Below are positions 23,405 through 34,442 of a DNA stretch of 64,000 bases, piece after piece. The DNA is taken from positions 60,718,910 through 60,782,909 of the forward strand of contig CM047431.1 in NCBI GenBank assembly GCA_026168455.1, given 5' to 3'. Positions within the stretch are counted from its first letter, which is position 1; each line of letters starts with the position of its first letter. A program made the translations under genes and the position numbers. This DNA is from Theocolax elegans. Taxonomy: Eukaryota; Arthropoda; Insecta; Hymenoptera; Cerocephalidae. Below the pieces are notes generated by a model that was not told where the DNA came from, ran no database searches, and worked only from the letters and a program-made list of their open reading frames with translations.

Positions 23405-24067
23405 GTTTAATATTTCTCAAGATTGATCTGGTATACATTAACGGTTTGTGACATTTTATTATTACATTTTTTAATTTATTTTAAATTACATTAAGTTTGC
23501 ATTTAATGTTGTATTTATTATTTTACTATTAAAGTTCTTATTATGTAATAATAAATACAATAATTTAAAAGAATGGCACTTATAATTATTAAGACCGAGA
23601 ACATATTCAGGGTAAATATATAAATTACGTAGATATTAATTTTGAAATAAGCTTATAAAATTTATAATTTAAGCACAGTATAATTTTTATTTAACATATA
23701 TAACAATTGTTAAATTATGTAATTATGCAATATTAAGTTTAATATTTCTCAAGATTGATCTGGTATACATTAACGGTTTGTGACATTTTATTATTACATT
23801 TTTAATTTATTTTAAATTACATTAAGTTTGCATTTAATGTTGTATTTATTATTTTACTATTAAAGTTCTTATTATGTAATAATAAATACAATAATTTAAA
23901 AGAATGGCACTTATATTATTAAGACCGAGAACATATTCAGGGTAAATATATAAATTACGTAGATATTAATTTTGAAATAAGCTTATAAAATTTATAATTT
24001 AAGCACAGTATAATTTTTATTTAACATATATAACAATTGTTAAATTATGTAATTATGCAATATTAAT
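23405..24067. repeat. Two-copy tandem duplication, 332-bp unit
   Basis: The unit starting GTTTAATATTTCTCAAGATT at 23405 recurs at 23737, and the second copy ends near 24067. Only single-base length differences in T and A runs distinguish the copies. The duplication lies directly upstream of the LARP1 pseudogene exon. Confidence 0.92.
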
Positions 24068-24237
24068 TAAAGTGTTTTGCGAACATCATTAAGATTTTAA
24101 ATCCATTAACTGATGTTTAATGTGTTATCTTCTAACAATTTTTATTACTTAATGTGATATTTTTGATGTTTTTAAATATTTAGCTTCATTTTCTATTACA
24201 ATAATAATAGGTTTTTATTTTTATTTTATATTTACAG

Positions 24238-25110
24238 AAGTGGTGCTGATACAAGTTCAAACAAAGGTTTCTTAGCTAGTAGTTACGGTAGTGCTCCACA
24301 ATCATTGTCAACTTTCCAACATCCTAGTCATTCGTTATGGAAAGTAAACGGTTTCACTCAACAAGTGTATCATAAATATCATTCACGTTGTTTAAAAGGT
24401 AAGATATTAAAAAACCTTGAATTTACATTTTGTAACTGTAAGTTATAAATTCTTGATGTGATGATGATTATCATCATGTTTTCTTTTCTTAGCTAAAGAA
24501 ATCATGTTGATATTAATCATGTTGTTAAATTCATTATTTATAAAATTTACGTAAAGTCATTCACTTTAGAATTCATGGAATCTCTTTTTATTTCAGAGCG
24601 TAAACAACTTGGTATAGAGAAGTTACAAGAGGTGAACACACTCTTCCAATTTTGGTCATTTTTCTTGAAGGAGAATTTCAATTGCACTATGTACGAAGAG
24701 TTTAGGACAATAGCTTATGAAGATGTATGTGAAGGATATTGTTATGGGTTTAAGTGTCTGTTTTGATTTTATAATTACGGTATAGAACAAAAATTCAGAC
24801 CACAACTTTATAAAGATTTTCAAGTGGAAACAGTGAAAAATTATAAAAGTGGTACATGCATTTATTTACATAAGATATATATTCAGAATTTTTAGATAGA
24901 AATTGCATTTTACGGTATAAAATTTATAATTTGAAATTATTATATTAAAATATATTATTAAAAAATCTTAAGATAAATTACAATGTAATTGTCTATTAAC
25001 AGGTATATTATTTTATACATACATATATTATTTTTTTAGAAAGAAAAGTATGGCTTAAACATTTTTGGAGAAGGAGAAGGAGAGTATAAAACATTTGTTT
25101 AAATTGTCCT
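24238..25110 (+). pseudogene. La-related protein 1 (LARP1), DM15-domain pseudogene, unprocessed
   Basis: LARP1 binds the mRNA cap and 5'TOP motifs through its C-terminal DM15 repeats. Exon A (24238-24398, donor GTAAGA) encodes a Ser-rich stretch, then LSTFQHPSHSLWK and FTQQVYHKYHSRCLK, the start of DM15. Exon B (24597-24851) continues [15 protein letters not shown] and [13 protein letters not shown], two DM15 helical repeats. A TGA at 24764-24766 stands where LARP1 has Arg in CLFRFYSYG; the same frame then reads FYNYGIEQKFRPQLYKDFQ. The next exon (from 25040) is frameshifted around the YGLxxFW motif. Introns are retained, so this is a duplicated, not retroposed, copy. The La module and the 5' part are absent. 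CGA to TGA is a typical CpG transition. Confidence 0.9.
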
Positions 25111-25208
25111 TTGTACATCAAAAGTACTGTAATGTAAGTTTTTATTATAGCATAAAAGAAAATAATTTTTTACTTTTTGTAAATGTAAAATAATTCATTT
25201 ATTTTAAA

Positions 25209-25297
25209 GATGAGTATGAAAGTGTAATGCATTTAAATGATGAAGTCATACTAGTTGGGTACCTGAATTTCAAAAAAGTACGCCTTCAAAACAAAAA
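25209..25297 (+). pseudogene. Possible exon remnant, unidentified
   Basis: An open stretch reading DEYESVMHLNDEVILVGYL and about ten further codons ends in TAG. It sits between the LARP1 remnant and the next terminal exon, in a compatible orientation. No family recognised; splice borders are not clear. Confidence 0.25.
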
Positions 25298-25382
25298 TGT
25301 TAGATAGGAATCATTTTTAGTAACAACAATAATAATTTCAATATTTATTTTTCATTTTTTACATAAATATAATTAATTTTAG

Positions 25383-25570
25383 AATGGTGTACAAAATTTG
25401 ACACTTCAAGAAAGACTGAAAAATTGGCGGTTAAGGCGTTACTTGACTATATTTCTGAAATAGTTGGACCAGATTTACAAGATGGTAGTAATTTATCTGA
25501 TGACGAAAATGATGAACCGGAGAAAAATATTAAAGACTTACATACAACAAATACTGATAAAAGAAAATGA
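25383..25570 (+). CDS. Unidentified terminal exon
   Basis: After an AT-rich tract ending TTTTAG (25382) one frame is open for 62 codons to TGA at 25568-25570. It reads WCTKFDTSRKTEKLAVKALL, then an ISEIVGPDLQD segment and a Ser/Asp/Glu-rich acidic tail ending KRK. The protein-like composition and the acceptor suggest a true last exon or its remnant. I do not recognise the family; it does not match the C-terminus of LARP1 as I know it. Confidence 0.4.
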
Positions 25571-25599
25571 TATTACATCAACAATAATTATACAATAGA

Positions 25600-26062
25600 A
25601 GTCAACTTTTTAACGTTTTTTCATATTTTTTTGATTACTTGAATCGATTTTCTAAGTTTATCTTCGAAAACATTGTTTTGAGCGTTAAGCGTATAATAGA
25701 AAAAAGGTTTATTATTTTAATAGGAACATTTTGTTCATTAAATGTTTTTCAGTAAAAACAATACATTTCGTTTTATTGCGAAAATACGTGTTTTTTTGTG
25801 CTTTTTTCATTATTTTGATCGTTTTTCTATGTTTATCTTCTAAAATATTGTTTTGAGCGTTAAGTGTACAATAGGACAAAGTTTTGTTATTTTGTGACGA
25901 ACATTTCGCTCATTAAAAGTTTTTCAGTAAAAACAATACATTTCGTTTTATTGCGAAAAAACGTGTTTTTTTGTGCTTTTTTCATTATTTTGACCGTTTT
26001 TCTATGTTTATCTTCGAAAATATTGTTTTGAGCGTTAAGTGTACAAAAGGAAAAAGTTTTGT
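25600..26062. repeat. Satellite, 175-bp period, ending at the assembly gap
   Basis: The element TTTTCTA..GTTTATCTTC occurs at 25648, 25823 and 25998, exactly 175 bp apart, with the remainder of the unit (AAACAATACATTTCGTTTTA, GCGTTAAG) repeating in register. The first copy is more diverged. The array is cut by the run of N. Confidence 0.92.
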
Positions 26063-26162
26063 NNNNNNNNNNNNNNNNNNNNNNNNNNNNNNNNNNNNNN
26101 NNNNNNNNNNNNNNNNNNNNNNNNNNNNNNNNNNNNNNNNNNNNNNNNNNNNNNNNNNNNNN
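26063..26162. other. Assembly gap, 100 N
   Basis: Exactly 100 N, a conventional gap placeholder. Satellite lies on the left and unrelated sequence on the right, so an array of unknown length is probably missing. Confidence 0.99.
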
Positions 26163-27909
26163 GTCAAATCGAGGTACATACCGAATAAAAAAAACCGAGA
26201 GGAATCGATTTATACCAACGGGAAAAGTGGTCAATCGAACGACACGCGTCGTTTAACGCCACTGTCAATTCATAATTGAATAATCCTCGGCCCCCTTCCC
26301 GTATGCTGCGAGAGTGAAAAAATAAACGTTGTAGCCCAACCGAAATTTCGGCCCAAGGGGGTAATTATTGCCAATCAATGGTATTTTGACACCTTGAACG
26401 CAATTGTGGATTCGGCGGAGCGGGTAAAGTTTTTAATTAAAAAATTACTGCGGACACGCGCGAAGAAGTCGATGTGGATCAATGCCATCAAGAGCTGACA
26501 CGAGAATTAATTCAAAGTATATCGGCTTAAATTAGTAAACCGCTGCTTCTTTCGTTTATTTTTAAACAATCGATCATAATAAACTTATTTGATTATTCAA
26601 GAAAAGTGTTTTACTACTGACAGTCATTTAATAAGGTTTAGTTCTCTTTTTTGCAAGAAGATACCTATTGGAAATTAAAGCTTTTAGTTAATTATTAAGG
26701 ATATCGATGATGAGACCGCTACTCGTTACATATTATTTCTGTAAGTTAACTATATAGTCTTTTACATACTACTTAATTTTTGGAATATCAAAATTATTTT
26801 GATATAAGACGAACAATATTTTGATACTGCAAAGAATGTGCATCTGCTCAAATATTAGGGAAAATATAGGAATGGAGAAATGTATTAATGAAAAATCAAT
26901 TAATGTTGGTAAATATTTATAAGGTAGGAGGTAACACCTTTTGGTATGTATAGGTTATACAATGTTTTATCTGCTTGGTTTGCACGCATCTTACTTAAAT
27001 ATTTCAACACTTACTATTCTCCTAGTAAGTGTTAAAAACAAAAAAGTAAGTCTACGATGAAAAAAATGTGTCTTCGATGAATAAAATGAGTCTACGGGGA
27101 ATAAAGTGATCGAAGGAATAAAATGCAATTTTACTCCATTTATGTAGAAGTTAATAAAGTAAACTTTTTAGATGATCAAGGTGAAAAATATATTATTAAA
27201 AATCGTTTGAAAACATAATTGTTCGAAACTAATAAATGTTTGGTACAAATGAAAATTACGAACATATTTGATGCTATGAAACATTTATTAACTTCAAAGA
27301 AATATTTTATCGAATTTATCGAATATCGTTGGTTTGAGGGATATTTAATTGATTATATTAGCATCTGAGTCACATTTACCGAGTGAGAAATAATATACGA
27401 AAAATTAATATTTAATTTTAAAATGTAAACAAAACCACGAGAATATTTCCTTTTGTTACGATACAATAGAATAATTGTGCAAAGTATAGTGATTGGTAAT
27501 TGGTGTATACTTTAATTAACCAGATTAATTATAAAATGTTTGAAACAATAAATCTCGTTAATTAATGTACACCCGTTACCATGAAATATTGCTTATTTTT
27601 ATAAATTAGAACTTAACAATAAAAGCATTGTTTTGGTGATTTTGTTTAAATTTTATAATAAATATATTCTGGTATATAATACTCAGTCGGTATAACGTGG
27701 TAGAAATCTTCACTACATTTTAGTCGGTACATGTAGCAAATTTTAATTATTTATGTTGGAATTAATATATTATTTCTTAATTAAAAAATTAATAGCTTGT
27801 CAATTTGAAAAATTATTTTTATTAATTGTTAGAATTATTTAGACATTATTTTTATTTATATTATATATTAAGTATACTCAATTTTTGATGATTAATTAAT
27901 AAAAAAGTA
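26163..27909. other. Intergenic; higher-complexity block after the gap
   Basis: 26163-26520 is less AT-rich and complex but shows no coding frame of note. The rest is AT-rich. A 20-bp-period minisatellite at 27049-27118 is listed separately. Confidence 0.4.
27049..27118. repeat. Minisatellite, about 20-bp period, three copies
   Basis: Copies of the form GTCTACGATGAATAAAATGA (with C/T, G/A variants) follow one another. Confidence 0.6.
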
Positions 27910-28178
27910 TAACGGTATGTGAAAGAAGAAGAGAAGAGCTGCGCCTTCGTTTATTGACAATCTAATTGTGTGCTGAATTTTAGATTAAAACATTATTGCG
28001 TTTTCGAGAAAAGTCTTACCAAAAATATCAAATCTTTTCACCTCGTTGAGGTTAGGTTCACATTTTTGGTAAGTACTTTTCTCAAAAACGCAATAATATT
28101 TCAATTCTGAAATTCAGCACACAGTTAGATTATTGACTAAACGAAGGCACCTCTTCTCTTATTTTTCACATACTGTTT
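27910..28178. mobile_element. MITE, about 270 bp, palindromic
   Basis: The ends AACGGTATGTGAAA (27911) and TTTCACATACTGTT (28177) are inverted copies. Inward, GAAGAGAAGAG..CGCCTTCGTTTA, GTGTGCTGAATTT and ATTGCGTTTTCGAGAAAAGT all recur inverted, so almost the whole element is two arms around a centre near 28045. No coding capacity and no clear target-site duplication. Confidence 0.8.
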
Positions 28179-28672
28179 TATTTACAAATTTATTACTGAT
28201 AATCACGATTTCCGGTAAGGTAGGGAGGATAAATATTGTCTATGGCACCCCGTTAATATGAACTAAAAAATAGCGAGTTTAACATCCTCTTGAATACTGA
28301 ATATTCTTCTTTTTTATTAAGTGTATATAGATCAATTGTACAAATAGTTGTAATTATTTTTATAACACGATTCATTAAATTAATTCTGAGTGTTACAAGT
28401 GGACTGTGTGATGACACATAATGTATAATAATTACTTATATGTGCAGCGCATGTACTTAATACTTTTACAGACTATAGGAAAAATGGCAAAATATGACTC
28501 GAACTAACCTCACGATCCTCACAATGCATTGAATTTTCTTTTCAACAAATCCTCGACTACGTAATAATTGATAAGAAAGTGGCTAACGTTAGACGTTCTC
28601 TTGAATAATTGAAAATTAGGTCGCGAGGCGTGACGATTGAACGAAGAGTGCGAGACGTATGTACATATATAT
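28179..28672. other. Intergenic, no gene recognised
   Basis: AT-rich, nothing supported. Confidence 0.4.
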
Positions 28673-29251
28673 GAGGGAGCTTCCATGTCAAGTGGTGAGT
28701 TCCAAATTTTAAAATGTATCAAGTTTTATGTACAGACTCTAAATGTTTTTTAGAAATTTCAAAAATTAACATGGTAATTGCCATTTAAATATCTAAAAAA
28801 ATGTTGCGATTCTTTATATTAACATAACTTCTTACAGACATGTAGAAAGGTATTGCTTCAAGCTTTTTTTGGACTTCTGGATGAAAAAAATCAATTGTGG
28901 CGAAGTTACAATTTTTTCAAGTTGAATATTGACAAGTAGTTTATGAGACATTGACTTTGAGATTAGAAATTATAACCAGAAGGATAAATTTTAGACATAA
29001 TTATCAACGAATGTTACATATAATGTTCTATAGTAAAAATTGATAGATTTTAAGTTAAATAGCTGTAAACACAGCGGGTGTTATATAAACCTGAAAAATT
29101 TAACTGATTTGAGATTAGAATAACTTTTGAACAATTAGATTTCAGTAACTAAATTTTTGTTTTCTGTTTTCTGAAAAACATTGCCGGTATCTGTACCTAA
29201 AATTTGGTGCATTTTAAAATTTTGATCGGACCACTTGACATGGAATGCTCC
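28673..29251. mobile_element. Foldback element family A, internally deleted
   Basis: The left end GGGAGCTTCCATGTCAAGTG and the right end CACTTGACATGGAATGCTCC are inverted. The right arm (28835-29251) follows family A closely, while the left arm is reduced to about 160 bp. AT tracts lie on both sides. An older, deleted copy. Confidence 0.8.
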
Positions 29252-29273
29252 ATATATGTATAGGTATCTACAG

Positions 29274-29301
29274 GTATATATATATATATATATATATATA
29301 A
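29274..29301. repeat. (AT)n microsatellite
   Basis: About 14 TA units, near the right end of the family A element. Confidence 0.9.
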
Positions 29302-30685
29302 GCGTCCTTCGATACGATGGTTGTACGATATGCGAGATTCGCGAAGCTCGCTGTTGCCGTCTTGGAATTGGGTCGTCGATCCTTTGAAAACGAGATTGCA
29401 TTTGGAATTTCATGACGTTTGGATACATAATTATATGGCCAGTCAAACGCCCGTTAATTCATCCCATGGATTTACTTGTTGATCTGACACGATAGAGCGC
29501 TCCTTTGTTTCGTCCAAGTGTTTTGTAGAGATAAACGCGCATTATATCAATCGCGTCGTTTATTTTCAAATTGCACGTATGAATTTGAGATGAAATCCGG
29601 TGCACGCATGTTTACCCGTTAAAAGTTCAAATGAATAAAGCGATAACGTTCCTCCGTAGGATTAAAGCGTCACCCTCGTTCAAAATAACGCGAGTCCTTC
29701 GCAAACAGGATTAACGAGAGAACGCGACGATTTCCTGAAAATCGAAGCTATAACAATTCGTTAACCAAGTGCGCTGTTTCTTCTTTTTTATAAGCTCTTT
29801 GCTAATCTCTCTTTCTCTTCAGTATAGTTGACGTAATAAATATGACTCGTATATTTTCTCGATCCCGCGTATATAGATTGTAACAACGATAAAATAATCC
29901 AAGAATTTTAGCATTGAATTTCATTAACTGATCAAGAGGTAATAATCGCAGTAGCCGAAGCAGTGGTACCTCCAAATAATAGAACAAGAGTAAAAGTTTT
30001 ATTAATTTAAAATAAACTTTTTTAATATATATGTAGGGTATTAAAACCAGTGACTGATGGAATAATTTAATCTTCAATAGGTCGTTTGGAAACTAGAAAA
30101 TATGTATAAGTTTCTGACTTTGATTTTTAGTTACTATGGTTCTTTTCATTCTTTCGCTTAAACATTACAAATCTTTTTCATGAATTTAAGTTAGTTTTAC
30201 AATATTACTACTAAAATCATATTTGATCAAAGCGAATATTGATATAATAATAATGATGATTATGATGATGATGATGATAACAGTAAATAAATAATAACAA
30301 TAAAAATGCTAAATAATTAATATGTATAATAAATAGTAAATAATAATAATAAAATTCTAAGTAGTGAGATTTACGAAACGATATACGTTTTGGGAAAGAA
30401 ACGTAAAGTCAATTTTTGATAAATAATTGACACCGCGAAATAAGGATATCTATTTAGCATGCTATTATTTCAATTGATGGCAAATATTTATGGTAAATAA
30501 TACTCCATTTAATAGAATATTTTGTCATACATGTTGTGAACATCATAAAGATTATGATTTCGCATTATCCACAACATTATTATACGCATTCCTCGACCAT
30601 TTACAGATGAAATTTATAAAAATGACGAAATGTAACCGCATGCATATTTTATTCAATTTGTTCTTAAACATTAATTATGGCTAAT
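29302..30685. other. Intergenic with a GAT/AAT trinucleotide-rich tract
   Basis: 29302-29800 is less AT-rich and non-coding. A run of GATGAT/AATAAT units lies at about 30245-30350. No gene seen. Confidence 0.5.
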
Positions 30686-30883
30686 CCCGCGTAAAAAAAT
30701 TTAAGTTTATATAAACTTTATGTAAACTTTAAGTTTGGCTGAACTTCATATACGATCTTATCTAAAAGTTTATGTAACGTTACCTAGACTTTAATAATCG
30801 TTTTTTATAAGTTTAAAATACTTCATATTATGTATCTAAAAATTTGTCAATTTAAATATAATTAAAAATAATGATGCATTTAG

Positions 30884-30952
30884 GAATTTGAACTTCCGAT
30901 CTTCTACTCCGGTGTAGGTTTCCTATGCACCAACTGATCTATACTTTATTTA
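30884..30952 (-). repeat. tRNA-like sequence inside family D
   Basis: On the minus strand the segment reads TAGATCAGTTGGT (box A-like D arm), a CTAC..GTAG stem, then AGTTCAAATTCC (box B-like T arm), in tRNA order and spacing. It is not a complete tRNA because no acceptor stem pairs. On the other side of the element, GATCG..GAGGTTTAAACCTCC (about 31015-31045, plus strand) is the mirrored T-arm-like part. Confidence 0.55.
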
Positions 30953-31085
30953 TTTATACTTTATTGTTTTTATAATTTACGATGCAAGTTATAGATAGGG
31001 ATGTCTCCGAAATAGAAGATCGTCGAGGTTTAAACCTCCAATAAATAATTTCATTTTTATACTTTATATTTTTATTAATTTTCGA

Positions 31086-31748
31086 ACAAGGAGAGCATCT
31101 CATGTTTGGGAAATGGATCGCACCCAGCTTGTAAGATAAGTTTTCTAATATAAAAATATGTAGAAAGCCAGAGCCGCAGGCGCTAACAATCGTTTTTTCA
31201 AAAGTTATACGCTATTAAAGCAAAATTTCCTAAAAATAAAGACTTCACTTCAAACGCTTGTAACTTCTAATCTATCAAATAATGACATTCAAACCAAAGT
31301 TTAATGAAAAGCTGAGATGAAATAGGTATAATTTAAAATAAAGACGCTCAAATCCGTTGAAATGGACCAAAGCTATAGCCGAATTAAGAATTTAAAAAAA
31401 TCAATAAAATTTGTACTGCCCAATTTTTGTTTAAAATTGCTTCAACTTAATTCGACTATAACTTTGGTCCATTTCAACGGATTTGAGCGTCTTTATTTTA
31501 AATTATACCTATTTCATCTCAGCTTTTCATTAAACTTTGGTTTGAATGTCAATATTTGATAGGTTAGAAGTTACAAGCGTTTGAAGTGAAGTCTTTATTT
31601 TTAGGAAATTTTGCTTTAATAGCGTATAACTTTTGAAAAAACGATTGTTAGCGCCTGCGGCTCTGGCTTTCTACATATTTTTATATTAGAAAACATATCC
31701 TATACGTTGGGCACGATCCGTTTCCCAAACATAAGACGCTCTCCTTGT
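31086..31748. mobile_element. Family E palindromic element nested in family D
   Basis: The ends ACAAGGAGAGC (31086) and GCTCTCCTTGT (31748) are inverted. Nearly the entire 663 bp is two matching arms around a centre near 31417, with high identity (for example ACCAAAG..TATAG..CGAATTAAG mirrored). Its position in the middle of family D shows that it inserted after family D. A diverged relative is at 18118. Confidence 0.88.
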
Positions 31749-31924
31749 AAGTTTATATCAGGTTTTTTTAAACTTATAAAAAACGATTGTTAAACTGTAG
31801 GTATATACATTATATAAACTTTTAGAGAAGTTCGGGTCAGTCCCGTTGGCCAACCTCATATGAAGTTTAACCAAACTCAAAGTTACTACAAAGTTCATAT
31901 AAACTTAAATTTTTTACGCGGGAA

Positions 31925-32299
31925 TCACCAGTCAGTCGTTAAGAAAGGAGCATTACATTATACGAATAATTTTACATATTGCGATCGATATGATTTACGT
32001 GAACGCGGATGCGGGCATTTCATTCGGCTGGGTTTGTTGTATATGTGAAATGCCCGTGTAAATATATACAGATATATATATATATATATGAAATATTTGC
32101 GCGTTATTCACATACGCGTTCCAGCGTACAACGTGTAACGCGAAATAAATAATTTACGGGTGTCGCGTAATTGACGTCGACAACGTTTATTTTATATATA
32201 AAGAAGAATAGAAAAATAAAAAGATAAAGGACGCGCATTTTCTTAATTAAACTATATACGTATATATGTTGATAAAATTCAAATGATAATATTTATTAT

Positions 32300-32338
<39 letters not shown>

Positions 32339-33534
32339 CGCAGAGTGCGAAGAGAAATGTATGAGCGTGGGTTGAATAAACATGGGTAGACCTATACAGC
32401 GGTTGGACCATTCGTCATGTGGTTCAACACGACAGATAGGCATATCCTTTAGAGTTTAGTAAACACGCGAGACTCGCGAATTTCTCGCGAGAGGTATAAA
32501 CGGAATACCGCGCGTATGCTCGCACGCGCGAAACGTTTTTTTTTTTTTTCTTTATACAAACCGATAATCAATATTTTTTCATGGATTCTTTTCCTCTGCG
32601 GTTAAAATAAAAACAAAAACGATATTTGGGGAATTAGTGAAATATTTTAGTTTGGTAGAGGTTAGGAAGCGGGAGGAGAGCGAAATGTCTTCTTTTACCG
32701 AGCGGATGGCTATTAAGGAATTTCTCGGCAGTACTTATCGCGTTTTTCACCTTGAAGGGATTATTTTTTTTTATTTAGAAGTCGATTCTTTAAATCGAAG
32801 ATAAAGTTTGCTGTTTCAATATGCGACAGGTACCTTACCCTTTTGTATAATAATGTAATGTAATAATAATACATATATGCAACATTGAAACATTTTAAAG
32901 AATTTTAATTGACATTTATTGCACGTCTGTTACGCATAAGCATTTTTTGGTGATGCGGTTGGAGTAAGAAGCTGATGATTTCAAAATATATTTTATTCGA
33001 AACTATTAACTATAACAGCAATTCTAAGGAGTGCTAGCTCGATCGTTTTTATTTTTAATTTTCCAACTTTTGTAATAGATTTCTGAATTTTTGTAATTAG
33101 TTCTGAACCATCTTTGAGAAGACAATCCGCTAATGATACGAATACATTTTTGTGAGTATCTTTCCTAAATTCTCGGACAGTAACTTGGTAATTTGTAATT
33201 TAAAGAAATCACTTCCAGTAGATGGTGTCCAGGTCATCAGAAGGACCTTCAGGTGTTATTTGAGAAGGTCTATCTATTACTCTAAATGGATTTCAAAGAA
33301 GGATAATAAAAACGGTAATATATGAAAGGTATACATTCATTATTCTAAAATTATTTACAAAAATTAATTATGAGAAAATTGGACGTTACAAAAGGACGGA
33401 ATAATCTGACCTCATAAAAGGACGCAAGAAACTTTTGTATTAATTTATATACAGTAAACATTTAAATTTCAACATTCTTATAGAAAAATTTACTATTCAA
33501 ATGCCATCATTATAAAAAATAAAAAAATTGAAAT
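31925..33534. other. Intergenic with (AT)n and (GA)n tracts
   Basis: (AT)n at about 32070-32088, (GA)n at 32303-32334 and a T run at 32529-32540. The block 32090-32760 is less AT-rich and complex but without coding signal. Confidence 0.5.
32303..32334. repeat. (GA)n microsatellite
   Basis: About 16 uninterrupted AG units. Confidence 0.92.
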
Positions 33535-34045
33535 CGCGTAAAAAATTTAATCCTTTTGTGAACTTTTTATATACAAAGTTTAACTAGAGTTAAATAATTG
33601 TTTTTTATAAGTTTAAAATATTTTATATAAAGTTAAAAAATATTTTGATTTAAAAATAAAAATAATAAAAAAATTATGTACCGGTGATTTGAACTTTCGA
33701 TATTTAGCTTCGCAAGCTGGCTCTTCTATTTTATTATTTCTGTCGTTATGTTAAATTTAGGTTATAAATTACGATGCACGATTGAATTGCTCTTTATGAC
33801 CTAAATTTAACAAAACAATAAAACTAATAAAATAGAAGAGCGAGCATTTAGAAGCTAAAGATCGGAGGTTCAAATCACCAATAGCTATAGTTTTTTTTAT
33901 TGTTGTTCTAAATTCAAATTTTTTTAGATTTATAAAAAATATTGTAAATTCATAAAAAAACGATTACACATTATATAAACTTTTAGACAAAGTCGGCTCA
34001 GTCTTAATTGGACAACCTCGTTATAATATAAGTTCATATAAAGTT
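33535..34045. mobile_element. Family D element, degraded, with internal inverted tRNA-like segments
   Basis: The left end CGCGTAAAAAATTTAA and the subterminal ATTGTTTTTTATAAGTTTAAAATA match family D. The right part keeps ATTATATAAACTTTTAGA..GTCGGCTCAGTC. In the interior TATTTAGCTTCGCAAGCTGG..TCTTCTATTTTATTA (from about 33700) recurs inverted at about 33820-33870. Each arm ends in a T-arm-like AGTTCAAATC or AGGTTCAAATC. The right terminus is decayed. Confidence 0.65.
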
Positions 34046-34396
34046 AAATTTAGTATAACACAATTTAATTGCGATACAAGGAAGAAATAAATGGACTTTT
34101 GAATCGCAGGTACGATATATTCTAAAATACTTGGAGACTAATCGACGAATCACTTTATCCGTTATCCGACAGGTCCATTTATCCAAGAGAAAGGAGAACT
34201 ACAACCATTTCCTATTTCATTTTCTGGCTTTGCACCTTTTAACACGCCTCCACCGAGAAACGTCCCCCGTTTTTTCGCTTCGCAAGCAATAAGCGATTTT
34301 TCGGGCTGCAGTTGAGGGACTTTTATCGCCCTCCCTTTTGCACTTGCTTAAGGGAAAGAAGAAAAAAAAATAACGTGGAACTTTACCTCTTTCATT

Positions 34397-34442
<46 letters not shown>

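Larger units (their letters stand above)
30686..31922. mobile_element. Family D element with about 120-bp terminal inverted repeats, hosting a nested palindrome
   Basis: The ends CCCGCGTAAAAAAATTTAAG (30686) and its inverse CTTAAATTTTTTACGCGGG (31922) define the element. Inward the match continues through TTTATATAAACTTT and AATCGTTTTTTATAAG blocks. Interior sequence (30884-30952 and about 31015-31050) carries tRNA-like motifs in inverted orientation. Family E (31086-31748) is inserted in the centre. There is no coding capacity. Other members are at 14303 and 33535. Confidence 0.85.

Noticed and set aside
25887..26279. Frames running through the N gap
   Set aside because: Created by unknown bases; no real sequence.
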